From Actinobacteria bacterium UBA6100 (GTDB lineage: Bacteria > Actinomycetota > Coriobacteriia > Anaerosomatales > Anaerosomataceae), in the NCBI GenBank assembly GCA_002423585.1, contig DIWS01000015.1, forward strand, positions 124,001-188,000: a DNA stretch of 64,000 nt. The letters are read 5' to 3'. A model generated the notes under the pieces. That model had not been told where the DNA came from and ran no database searches. It saw nothing but the letters and a program-made list of their open reading frames with translations. Positions 8,732-17,304 of this stretch are shown here, one piece after another; positions within the stretch are counted from its first letter, which is position 1; every line of letters begins with the position of its first letter. Both the position numbers and the translations under genes were made by a program.

Positions 8732-8840
8732 CGTGTGTCCCTTCTCCGAATGCTTGGTCGCTTCGAAGAATCACACGGTGGCCGCCTGCTGTTCAAGCAG
8801 GCGACCTAGTTACACCACATGGTGGGACGCGACCCGGTGA
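8732..8840. mobile_element. IS256-family element remnant (end region)
   Basis: Upstream of the transposase-derived start the DNA reads ...TTACACCACATGGTGGGACG, resembling the outer end of IS256-type elements. Only this end and about 48 transposase codons remain. I did not find the opposite end. Confidence 0.4.
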
Positions 8841-8902
8841 ACTCGGCAGAGGCTCCTGCGTAGGTTCAAGTTTGGACTGCACCGTCCAGCTCTTTTTCTG
8901 TC

Positions 8903-9308
8903 GTGAAACGCCCTGGGTTTGGGAGAGGCGCGCATCCTGGAATCGCGCCCTCAGATTTGTCGCCCGATTTGTCGCCCAAATACCTGGTGACTGTTGGTAC
9001 TCGTTGGTGACTATTGGGACTCGCCGCAGCTCTTGAGTACCAACTAGCACCAAGTAGCACCAACGAGCACAAGCACAACTAGGATTCGAATTCCCTTGGG
9101 GGCACCAAGTTTCCGCAGGTCACAGGCCTGAGTAGCCCGATTTCGAGCGTGAAATCGGGCTACAAATGTCTTTGGGCTGAGAGCGGTCGCAGGCTAGAAG
9201 CGCACGTCAGAGGGTGTGTCGACACCTTCACGCGGCCCAATAGCAGTCCCTTGTTCCCGGAATCGGATTCGGCCGAGTTGTTGCCCGATGTGTTGCCCGA
9301 TTGCACCA
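8903..9308 (+). repeat. att-like repeat, copy A
   Basis: In order it contains GTGAAACGCC, two tandem GATTTGTCGCCC units (8954-8977), an imperfect long inverted repeat with GTTGGTACTC-like sub-repeats (from 8987), the 27-bp core (9081-9107) and a right flank. The right flank holds a perfect 12-bp hairpin, TAGCCCGATTTC / GAAATCGGGCTA (9132-9161). Another pair of related 12-mers follows near 9275-9300. There is no convincing gene in 8841-9573. Confidence 0.8.
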
Positions 9309-9512
9309 CGCATGTTCTCGTCCAGTGCAACTGGGGCTATGGGATTCCTGAGGCCTCCCGCTAACAGGCGCTTTCAGCAGAACGCCGTCAGGTACACTCA
9401 TCCCGAAGCGCTCGGCGTCTGATGAAGCGCCAAGACGTAAGCAGTACAGGGCGTGTTGCAGCGATGGACAACCGCCGGCAACGACCTCCACAATCTAATC
9501 GAGGGGCCGTGA

Positions 9513-9552
9513 GCGACCATCGCGAGGGCCGAGTATCGACCCTCGTGGTCGC
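9513..9552 (+). other. Hairpin upstream of the lipoprotein gene
   Basis: GCGACCA...GCGAGGG (9513-9527) pairs, with small bulges, with CCCTCGTGGTCGC (9540-9552), 21 bp before the next start codon. It could be a terminator of readthrough from the repeat or a 5' leader structure. No U-tract follows. Confidence 0.35.
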
Positions 9553-9573
9553 AGGGGAGCGAAGGGGATCTCA

Positions 9574-10290
9574 ATGAGGCAGTCGGTGGTTGCCGGTCCA
9601 GTACGACTGATCGCACGCTTGATGGCGCTGGTACTCACCGCTGCGGTGATGACCGGGTGCAGTGCTACGGAGGATCAGGCTGCCGAGGAGCCTGTCCAGG
9701 CGCCGGCGAGCAAGTCCGCCAGCGCCGCTCCATCCGACACTTTCACTACTGCGGAGGAGGCCGTGGCATCGGTCATCGATCCGACCTGGGTCTACGCACC
9801 CGCTGCCGGCTACGACGGAGACGGGTTCTATGTCGGTCCCGAGAAGATGCGCTGGTACAAGATCATCGAACTCGACCGCCTCGGCGCCGACTCGTGGAGA
9901 GTGTCCTCCACGTCGGTGGATCTTCGTGGCGCTGGCTCGGGCTGGCCCACCATAGCAGACGGATGGAACAACCCCGACCTCTACGAAGACAGCACTTATG
10001 GCGCTTTCTCCTTCGTGGATGACTACCTGAGTCTCATCAGAGGTCGTGAGTTCGAGCTTGCTGCAAAGAGAGTCACGGATGAGTATCGTGCGAGTGAACC
10101 CCATGAACTCTCGCCCGGGGATGACTACTACCTATATGGGGGAGACGCCACGTACGAGATGACCCGCGTCAGTGGCGATACGTTCCTCGTGGATACAGAG
10201 GAAGTATGGACCTCGGGGACGTACCGCTACACCTACACCGTGATTCGCGGAGGCGCGAACTATCGCATCTCCGCTCGGGTGGAGCGCTAG
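9574..10290 (+). CDS. Putative lipoprotein of unknown function (cassette gene)
   Basis: A 238-residue protein with a lipoprotein signal peptide (RLIARLMALVLTAAVMTGC, Cys29). An Ala/Pro/Ser-rich linker leads to a Trp/Tyr-rich globular domain of mostly beta character (SWRVSSTSVDL, TYEMTRVSGDTFLVDTEEVW, YRYTYTVIRGGANYRISARVER). The C-terminal half resembles a small NTF2-like or beta-sandwich extracellular domain in general appearance only; I do not recognise a family. It lies in the cassette between att copies A and B, upstream of another lipoprotein. Start ATG with GGGGAT upstream. Confidence 0.65.
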   Translation: MRQSVVAGPVRLIARLMALVLTAAVMTGCSATEDQAAEEPVQAPASKSASAAPSDTFTTAEEAVASVIDPTWVYAPAAGYDGDGFYVGPEKMRWYKIIELDRLGADSWRVSSTSVDLRGAGSGWPTIADGWNNPDLYEDSTYGAFSFVDDYLSLIRGREFELAAKRVTDEYRASEPHELSPGDDYYLYGGDATYEMTRVSGDTFLVDTEEVWTSGTYRYTYTVIRGGANYRISARVER

Positions 10291-10377
10291 CGCAAATGCG
10301 GACCAGAAGGAAGTGCCGGGCATCTGCCGGTGCACGGATTCATCGGAACTACGGCAGCCTAGTCAACTGGGGGACAC

Positions 10378-11340
10378 GTGAGCGATCAGCGCAGTAGTCA
10401 GATTGTGAGCTCGGCGGGTGTTTGTGGCGGGGGCCTCAGCGACTCCCGACGAGGGGACTCGGTAGCTCGCATGAGTGGACTGAGGGGCGTGCGCCTGGTG
10501 GGTCTCTTCGGCGCTGGCCTGGCTGTTCTTGCGGTGATCGGTGGGGGATGCACGGCCAAGGCGCCGCAGGAAGCTGAACAGACAACAACTGAAACTGCCG
10601 AGGAACCCATTCCAAGCGAGGCAAAGGAGTTCATCGCGGAGTATGGGGCCCGCTACAGCGACCCGCTGTCAACGTATTACGCAGAGAAGGCGTATCGAGA
10701 CGCAAGCGATCAAGGCTCCATGATCACTGATGCGTACGTAGCTGAGTACGATATCAACAGCCCATCGGGTGGCAGTAGCGATCTAGGTTTCGAATTCTAT
10801 GAACTGCCGTTAGACAGCGAAGTCAGTGCCCAGCTCTCGCTGGATGTGTTCAACAATTACACCGCAAGACAACTTACGATCTACATGAACACTCTGGCCA
10901 GAAATCCAAACGGCAAAGAAGTGATTGACGACCACTTCAAGGACTTGTGTTCATACAACTCAGGCTTGGATCAGTCTCCCGGTGCCGCTTTCACCAAAGA
11001 TGATCCCTATGTTGAGAATCTCATGGACACGTTTGGCTCTATCGTGGATAGACATGGCAGCAACGCGCACTACACGGTCACCATGGCTTCTGAGACAGGA
11101 GACGATGAATCCGCATCCAGTTTTGATATGCGCAGGACGCCGATCGTCGGCACAGATGATCACGGCCATGTGGGCCAGTTCTCATGCAATGCGGACATAG
11201 TCGTGAGGGTAGATGTCTATAACGCCGATGACTTTGTGACAACGTACGAGACGATCGAAGATGTGGAACTGACCATCATCAGGCAACCCTACAACACGAC
11301 GGACAGTATCTCGGGGATTTCGATTGGACAGGTCAAGTAG
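10378..11340 (+). CDS. Putative lipoprotein of unknown function (cassette gene)
   Basis: The frame opens at GTG 10378 (320 residues). The signal peptide starts at MSGLRGVRLVGLFGAGLAVL, so ATG 10471 may be the true start (289 residues). The lipobox is AVIGGGC. The mature part is acidic, with a Thr/Glu linker, then alpha-helical followed by beta sequence with a few Cys (DLCSYNS, FSCNADIVVRVDVYN). No known family is recognised. Codon use is visibly less GC-rich than in flanking chromosomal genes, consistent with recent acquisition. It has the same layout as the preceding lipoprotein, so the two may work together at the cell surface. Confidence 0.65.
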   Translation: MSDQRSSQIVSSAGVCGGGLSDSRRGDSVARMSGLRGVRLVGLFGAGLAVLAVIGGGCTAKAPQEAEQTTTETAEEPIPSEAKEFIAEYGARYSDPLSTYYAEKAYRDASDQGSMITDAYVAEYDINSPSGGSSDLGFEFYELPLDSEVSAQLSLDVFNNYTARQLTIYMNTLARNPNGKEVIDDHFKDLCSYNSGLDQSPGAAFTKDDPYVENLMDTFGSIVDRHGSNAHYTVTMASETGDDESASSFDMRRTPIVGTDDHGHVGQFSCNADIVVRVDVYNADDFVTTYETIEDVELTIIRQPYNTTDSISGISIGQVK

Positions 11341-11346
11341 CTGGGG

Positions 11347-11388
11347 TGAGTCTCTCAACGAGTCCCAGTAGTCACAAGCACAATCAGG
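11347..11388 (+). repeat. Partial att-like repeat (arm only)
   Basis: This piece matches the right inverted-repeat arm of the att repeat (CAACGAGTCCCAGTAGTCAC, then AAGCACAATCAGG) and stops where the core should begin. It sits just left of copy B and suggests a deleted extra copy. A small hairpin, GGCGATT-CTG-AATCGCC, follows. Confidence 0.6.
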
Positions 11389-11411
11389 GCGGCGATTCTG
11401 AATCGCCCCGG

Positions 11412-11770
11412 GTGAAACGCCCCGAGTTTGACGGAGGCACTCACGCTGGGATCGCGCCCCCGATTTGGTGCCCGATTTGGTGCCCAAATACATGGTGACT
11501 GTTGGTACTCGTTGGTACCTATTGGGACTCACCGCAGCTCCGCTGTACCAACGAGTCCCAACGAGTCCCAATAGTCACAAGCACAATCAGGATTCGAATT
11601 CCCTTGGGGGCACCATAAAACCGCAGGTCAAAGGCCTGAGTAGCCCGATTTCGAGTGTGAAATCGGGCTACAAATGTCTTATGGCTGAGGGCGGTCGCAG
11701 GGTAAAGGCGCAGCTCAGAGGGGGTGTTGGGGCCTTCATGCGGCCCAGAAGCAGTCCCTGTTGCTGAGAA
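11412..11770 (+). repeat. att-like repeat, copy B
   Basis: The best-preserved copy. It has GTGAAACGCC, tandem GATTTGGTGCCC units (11462-11485), an 84-nt imperfect hairpin (11495-11578) with three GTTGGTACTC-like units per arm, the 27-bp core (11589-11615), the 12-bp hairpin (11640-11669) and the conserved downstream flank to about 11770. It separates the lipoprotein cassette from the Fic cassette. Confidence 0.85.
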
Positions 11771-11808
11771 GCGCCCGCAGCCCCTTAAACGAATCAGATA
11801 TCCCACAA

Positions 11809-11823
11809 ATGATATCGTTAATG
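11809..11823. repeat. 15-bp direct repeat flanking fic, left copy
   Basis: ATGATATCGTTAATG lies 2 bp beyond the fic stop codon. The identical 15-mer occurs upstream of the fic start (12916-12930). The pair could be a target-site duplication, a boundary of the gene as a mobile unit, or a bound operator. Confidence 0.6.
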
Positions 11824-11825
11824 AC

Positions 11826-12878
11826 TCACTGAGCCGTTTTCTCCCACGTCGCGTCGCGCCCGCCCTTTGTGCACCTGATCTCACCATTGTCTCGAAGCTC
11901 GCCGAGTACGCGCACGATTGTGGGACGGCTCACTCCCGGACAGGCTCGCTCGACGTCGGCGTACCGGAAGGTCGCCGGGAGGTGCCGGATGCAGTCGATC
12001 ACCATCTCGCGCTTCGCCCCGCGCCCTGTCCCCATCTGCCCGACTCGCTGCTCGAACTCCAAGTAGGCTGCGATGAGAACGCCGTGCGAGTACTGGAGCC
12101 ATGGAACGAGGTCGTGTCGGCCCTCGTGCCATCCGTCCGAGGAGGCTTCGAGTGCCTCGTAGTACGTCTCCTTCGAGTCCTCGATGACCTTCTCGAGACT
12201 GATGTAGCGGCCGACGTCATAGCCAGCCTGATACAGGAGCATGAGGTTCAGGATGCGTGACATCCGTCCGTTACCGTCGGAGAACGGGTGGATGCACAGG
12301 AAGTCGAGCACGAATGCGGGGACTGCGATCAGCGAGTCCACGTGTCCTCCCGACACGAGCGAGTGGTAGCCCGTGACGAGCTCGTTCATGGCGGTGTCGA
12401 CGACGTGAGGTGCAACAGGGCTGAACCTCAAGCGGTGCGTGCCGTCGGGCAGGACGTCGACGATGTCGTTGGCAGTGGTCTTCCACGCCCCGCCCGGAGC
12501 AGGTGAGAATTGGTAGAGGTCCCGGTGGAGCTGAAGCACGAGGCCGGTCGAGAAGTCCATGCCGAGCGCGTTTGCGTGGACGGTCGACAGTACGTCGCGA
12601 TAGCCGGCTATCTCCTGCTCTGAGCGGTCTCTCGGCGTCGTCTTCTGGGCAGCAAGCTCGGCCACGCGCCCCGAGGCCGCGGTCACGCCCTCGATCCTGT
12701 TCGACGACTCGATGCTCTGAACGCGCGCTATCTCGCGAAGCGCGCTCAAAGCCTGAGGCGACTGCTTCTCGAAGAGCTGTTGCTTGCCCTTGTACTCGCC
12801 AAGGAGACCGATAGAGCGGACCGTGGACATGGGCACGGTCATCTGCTCGAGGTGACCTGGTTTGAATGAGCCGCGCAT
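11826..12878 (-). CDS. Fic-family AMP-transferase-like protein with inhibitory motif and winged helix
   Basis: A 350-residue protein. An N-terminal inhibitory helix SSNRIEGV (residues 58-65) matches the (S/T)xxxE(G/N) motif that occludes ATP in class II Fic proteins. The catalytic loop HPFSDGNGRMSR (197-208) fits the consensus HxFx(D/E)GNGRxxR. A C-terminal winged helix (RYADVERACPGVSRPTIVRVLGEL) suggests DNA binding. Fic enzymes usually transfer AMP to Ser, Thr or Tyr hydroxyls. Start ATG with TGAGGAG upstream. It is the only gene of its cassette. The target is unknown; roles in phage defence or stress are possible but not shown. Confidence 0.9.
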   Translation of the reverse strand: MRGSFKPGHLEQMTVPMSTVRSIGLLGEYKGKQQLFEKQSPQALSALREIARVQSIESSNRIEGVTAASGRVAELAAQKTTPRDRSEQEIAGYRDVLSTVHANALGMDFSTGLVLQLHRDLYQFSPAPGGAWKTTANDIVDVLPDGTHRLRFSPVAPHVVDTAMNELVTGYHSLVSGGHVDSLIAVPAFVLDFLCIHPFSDGNGRMSRILNLMLLYQAGYDVGRYISLEKVIEDSKETYYEALEASSDGWHEGRHDLVPWLQYSHGVLIAAYLEFEQRVGQMGTGRGAKREMVIDCIRHLPATFRYADVERACPGVSRPTIVRVLGELRDNGEIRCTKGGRDATWEKTAQ

Positions 12879-12915
12879 GTCATCTCCTCACAGGAATGAA
12901 TCGCAGGACACCCAG

Positions 12916-12930
12916 ATGATATCGTTAATG
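12916..12930. repeat. 15-bp direct repeat flanking fic, right copy (upstream of fic)
   Basis: ATGATATCGTTAATG, identical to 11809-11823, lies 38 bp before the fic start codon and contains the palindrome GATATC. The position suits an operator for the Fic winged helix, or the edge of an inserted unit. Confidence 0.55.
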
Positions 12931-12978
12931 CGTCATGATGTCATTCACGGATCACGCAATCGTGGAGGCCGCGCCTCT

Positions 12979-13320
12979 CGATTTGTTGCCCGATTTGTTG
13001 CCCAAATACCTGGTGACTGTTGGTACTCGTTGGTACCTATTGGGACTCGCCGCAGCTCTTGAGTACCAACAAGCACCAAGTAGCACCAACTAACACAAGC
13101 GCAATCAGGATTCGAATTCCCTTGGGGGCACCACGTTTTCGCAGGTCAGAGGCCTGAAATTCCCTGTTGCGTGCTTGGAATCGGGCACCAAATCATGCCC
13201 TCCTGAGAGGTGCGCAGAGGACAAAACCCCAGCTCAGGGTGCGTGTTGCTCCCGCTCAACCGCCTTTCAGTAGTCCCTGTTGCTCAAGAACGCTGTTGTC
13301 GCCCGATTTGTCGCCCAAAC
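12979..13320 (+). repeat. att-like repeat, copy C
   Basis: Starts at tandem GATTTGTTGCCC units (12979-13002) and lacks the upstream GTGAAACGCC block. The inverted-repeat arms and the 27-bp core (13107-13133) are conserved. The right flank is diverged, and its 12-bp hairpin is not intact. A second pair of related 12-mers (TTGTCGCCC twice) ends it near 13318. There is no gene in 12931-13444. Confidence 0.8.
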
Positions 13321-13389
13321 TGCCAAGAATCGATCCGAAGGCGTGACGCAGCCGTTCCGGAGTGCATAGAAAGCGGCGTTTGCCGCGGA

Positions 13390-13445
13390 TGTTTCCAAAG
13401 AGTATTGTGTTTCCTGATTGGGAAACAGATACGTTGGAGGAAACA
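13390..13445. promoter_or_regulatory. Four-half-site symmetric operator of the AbiE-like operon
   Basis: TGTTTCC occurs at 13390-13396 and 13408-13414. Its exact complement GGAAACA occurs at 13421-13427 and 13439-13445. All four half-sites are symmetric about one centre (13417.5), with 18-bp steps. The last site touches the start codon. This suits cooperative autorepression by the first gene, as known for AbiEi antitoxins, which bind inverted repeats. Confidence 0.7.
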
Positions 13446-14545
13446 TGGTTGCGGCCAGCGCAGACGACGAATATCGTGACTTGGAGCACGCGCTTCGGGG
13501 CATCTTCCCGGACGCCGCACTCGAGGTGGGTCCGAGCCAGTCACGAGGGCGCAGATCAGCGGCTCAAGTGGATGTGCACCTCGCCAGCGGGGACGTGCGT
13601 CTCCAAGTCGAGCTGCGGCGCGGCGCTAGCAGGGCGCAGCTGATCGATGCTGTCGAGCTCGCGCGTATTGCTCCGCCGCAGGGCGATTCCTCGATTCCCG
13701 TCATCGCCTCCCCATACCTCAGCCCGGCCAGCCAGCAGTTGCTGCGCGACTCAAACGCCGCCTTCATCGACTATGCGGGCAATGCGTGGCTCGCGGCGCC
13801 GGGGATCCACATCGACCGGCGTGGCTTCGCGAATCCGGCAAAGGAGGAGCGGGGGCAGCGGGACCTCTTCTCGGACAAGGCGTCGCTCGTCTTGCGCACC
13901 CTTCTCGTCGCGCACGCGCCGATGGGCGTACGTGAGATAGCGAGCGGGGTCAGCTCGACAGACGAGCGAATCAAACTCACCCCGGGTTACGTGTCCAAGG
14001 TGATCGGGGAGCTGGAGAGACGCGGCTATGTGTCCAGGCGCGACGAGAAGGTCGTGCTTCGCCATGCAGAGGAGCTGTTGCGTGACTGGACCTCGGCGTA
14101 TCGAGGCCGCCGCCGACCGGTCCCGGCAAGCTACTTCATCCTCGCGCCGAGCGCCGAAGACCTCCTGCCCCGTGTCGCCGAGGCGTTCGACGCCAAGGGT
14201 GCCGACTACGTCCTCACGGGTCACGCCGGTGCGAGTCTAGTTGACCGCTACACTGTGTTCGACATCGCAGACGTCTACGTCAGGGAACTCGAAGACGTGG
14301 CGCCTGCGCTTGCAGACCTCGGCGCACGGCGAGTCGAGCGCGGCGGCAACGTCAACATATCGGTGCCCTACTATCGGGAGTCGGCGTTCTACGACCGGCA
14401 GATATCGAAAGGCGGGATCAAAGTGGCCTCCGACCTCCAGCTCTATCTGGACCTCTACGACTATCCCGTCCGTGGCCGGGAGCAGGCCGAGCACCTCTAC
14501 GAGCGACGCCTGCGCTCGCTCGTCGAGCGGGATGATCGACCGTGA
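13445..14545 (+). CDS. AbiEi-like type IV antitoxin / transcriptional regulator
   Basis: A 366-residue protein with start ATG 13445 and GGAGG upstream. The N-terminal part (DYAGNAWLAAPGIHIDRRGF) resembles antitoxins found with AbiEii nucleotidyltransferases. The centre holds a winged helix (GVREIASGVSSTDERIKLTPGYVSKVIGELERRGYVSRRDEKV). The C-terminal domain is alpha/beta. AbiEi proteins repress their own operon and neutralise the partner toxin. The symmetric four-site operator upstream supports autoregulation. It overlaps the toxin gene by GTGA. It could also be a plain regulator of the nucleotidyltransferase. Confidence 0.75.
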   Translation: MVAASADDEYRDLEHALRGIFPDAALEVGPSQSRGRRSAAQVDVHLASGDVRLQVELRRGASRAQLIDAVELARIAPPQGDSSIPVIASPYLSPASQQLLRDSNAAFIDYAGNAWLAAPGIHIDRRGFANPAKEERGQRDLFSDKASLVLRTLLVAHAPMGVREIASGVSSTDERIKLTPGYVSKVIGELERRGYVSRRDEKVVLRHAEELLRDWTSAYRGRRRPVPASYFILAPSAEDLLPRVAEAFDAKGADYVLTGHAGASLVDRYTVFDIADVYVRELEDVAPALADLGARRVERGGNVNISVPYYRESAFYDRQISKGGIKVASDLQLYLDLYDYPVRGREQAEHLYERRLRSLVERDDRP

Positions 14546-15366
14546 GCCAGCTCGACCCGGTCCTTGCGCGCGGCATTGCCGCCATCGAACCCTACCTCGA
14601 CGTCGTCGTCGTTGCCGGGGGTTGGGTGCCGCACATCTACGAGCTGCTCTACGATGCCGGCACGGCCGGTCGATCACCTCGAACCCGCGACATCGATCTC
14701 GCCGTGCCCCGCTCGGTGCCGGTCAGGAGCAGGAGCATCGATGAGTTGCTCAAGAGCGCCAACTTCCGCTGTGAGTTCCACTCACTGGATTCGCCGCCAG
14801 TCACGAAGTACGTCGCGACCCAGGGTGATGACGACATAGAGATCGAGTTCATCACCGACGCGCCGGGCGCGTCCGAGGCCGCGATAATGGTGCAGCCGGA
14901 CCTCTCAGCTCAGGAGTTGCACTACGTCGGGCTCCTGCTCGATAGCCCGTGGCCGGTCGCCCTCGCTGGTCTGACCGATGGAGAGGTCGACCTGACGATC
15001 CTCGTTCCGAGGCCCGGCGCCTTCGTCTTCCACAAGTCGCTAGTGTTCAAGAATCGTCGAGACCGGCTCAAAGCGGAGAAGGATCTCTACTACATCTTCT
15101 TCGTGCTCGATGCCTTCCCCGAGTGGAGGGGGGCGATCGACGCGGAACTCGAGCGTCTCGCCGCGCAGAAGCCGGCATGGTTCAAGAAGAGCCTCAAGAA
15201 CCTGAACGGGATCTTCGACGGGCCGGAGTCTAGTGGTGTCGATGCGCTCATCAACCAGAAGCCGCCCACGGCCTTTCCGCGCCTCGGTGACGCGCAGTTC
15301 AGGCAGTACGCCTTCTCGGTGATGTCTGGGTTGGTCAAGACGATGGAGTCGGCGGTTGACGGCTAA
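14542..15366 (+). CDS. Nucleotidyltransferase, AbiEii-like toxin candidate
   Basis: A 274-residue protein with a minimal nucleotidyltransferase fold: AGGWVPHIYELLYDAG, then TRDIDLAVP giving the DxD metal pair, and a later acidic strand DIEIEFITDAPG. This matches the AbiEii/MenT-like group, whose members modify RNA or tRNA 3' ends and arrest growth. A Lys-rich helix (FVFHKSLVFKNRRDRLKAEKDLYYIFFVLD) with the family's KxxRxxxKDxxD look follows. The GTG start overlaps the antitoxin stop by 4 nt, so the genes are translationally coupled. Phage abortive infection or element stabilisation is the probable role. Confidence 0.75.
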   Translation: MSQLDPVLARGIAAIEPYLDVVVVAGGWVPHIYELLYDAGTAGRSPRTRDIDLAVPRSVPVRSRSIDELLKSANFRCEFHSLDSPPVTKYVATQGDDDIEIEFITDAPGASEAAIMVQPDLSAQELHYVGLLLDSPWPVALAGLTDGEVDLTILVPRPGAFVFHKSLVFKNRRDRLKAEKDLYYIFFVLDAFPEWRGAIDAELERLAAQKPAWFKKSLKNLNGIFDGPESSGVDALINQKPPTAFPRLGDAQFRQYAFSVMSGLVKTMESAVDG

Positions 15367-15435
15367 CCGGACGGATCGGCGCAGCTCGGGACGGGCCCGC
15401 TACCCCAATCGAATGCAGAAAGCGGCTTCCTCCGA

Positions 15436-15464
15436 TTGACATGGGAGTGAGTGCTCACTTACAT
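15436..15464 (+). promoter_or_regulatory. Promoter of the ABC-TetR operon
   Basis: TTGACA (15436-15441), exactly 17 nt, then TTACAT (15459-15464). The spacer contains the first TetR operator, so repressor binding would exclude polymerase. Confidence 0.7.
15447..15458. promoter_or_regulatory. TetR-family operator 1
   Basis: A perfect palindrome, GTGAGTGCTCAC, fills the -35/-10 spacer. It shares the GTGAG half-site with operator 2. The TetR gene at the end of the operon is the probable ligand-responsive repressor. Confidence 0.65.
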
Positions 15465-15476
15465 TCGTCCCATCAG

Positions 15477-15494
15477 TGTGAGCGCACGCTCACA
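15477..15494. promoter_or_regulatory. TetR-family operator 2
   Basis: An 8-2-8 palindrome, TGTGAGCG-CA-CGCTCACA, lies just downstream of the expected transcription start and 18 bp before the ABC start codon. It shares GTGAG/CTCAC with operator 1. Confidence 0.65.
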
Positions 15495-15512
15495 TTCCCC
15501 ACGGGAGGACGA

Positions 15513-16503
<991 letters not shown>

Positions 16504-16511
<8 letters not shown>

Positions 16512-17289
16512 GGTCATCAAGTCAGAGCTCATCCGCCTGAACCGGCTGTCGTTCATCATCGGCGGCATCGGCGCGATGGCCGCGTTCGGCTCGATAGCCA
16601 CCATCATCGGCTTTGCCGCCGCCGGTAGGACCGGCGTAGGACCGGGCGCGTACATCCCCTCTGAAGCTGCGCTCGCGGCGTCCGACGGATTCACTGCGGG
16701 TCTCGCGCTCGCCGCCAACCTCATCGGGATCATCGCGCTCTCGCTCTGGGCGATCGCGGTGGCGTCGGACTACTCGACCGGCCTCATCCGCCTGCTCGCA
16801 CAAGCCGAGCCGCGACGCTGGCGTCTGCTGGTGGGCAAGGCCCTTGCGCTCGTGCTGTACACACTCGCTGGCACGCTCGTCGCGACGCTCGCCGCCTACG
16901 GGACTGCGCTGTTATGCGCCCCCTTCTTCGACGTATCCACCGCCGCTTGGACTACCGGCACGCTCGCCACGCTCACCGAGGCGTTTCGCAACCTGTCGCT
17001 CTCGGCGACCGTCTGGGGCGTCATCGGCCTGCTCATTGCGCTGCTGACGCGCAGCTCAGGGGTGGCGATCGCCGTGGGTGTGGGCTATGTGGTCGTCTTC
17101 GAGAACATGATCGTGGCGGTCGCCCAGGATGCGAGCGACTGGCTCCTCGGCTCAACGCTCACGGCACTCGCCGTCGGCGGCACGCCTGCGATCCCATTCA
17201 ATTCGGCACTACAGCTCGGCGCGGCGTACTTCTTAGGGAGTGTCGTCATAGCCATGGCCGTGATGCACTTCCGGGAGATCACCTACTAG
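16504..17289 (+). CDS. ABC-2 family exporter permease
   Basis: A 261-residue integral membrane protein with about six hydrophobic helices, for example FIIGGIGAMAAFGSIATIIGF, LIGIIALSLWAIAVA and ALALVLYTLAGTLVATLAAYG. SDYSTGLIRLLAQAEPRRW is the usual cytoplasmic segment after helix 2 in ABC-2 permeases. It overlaps the ATPase gene and precedes the TetR gene by 15 bp. It would form the channel of a homodimeric permease with two copies of the ATPase. Confidence 0.85.
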
Positions 17290-17304
17290 CAGAGGGAGTG
17301 GCAC

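Noticed and set aside
8954..8977. CRISPR array at the repeated GATTTGTCGCCC units
   Set aside because: Only two adjacent 12-mers with no spacers, and no cas genes in the window.
11465..11571. Short open frames through the att repeats on both strands as conserved small proteins
   Set aside because: They recur because the DNA repeats. Frames start and end at different places in each copy, substitutions do not favour synonymous sites as far as I can judge, and there are no ribosome sites.
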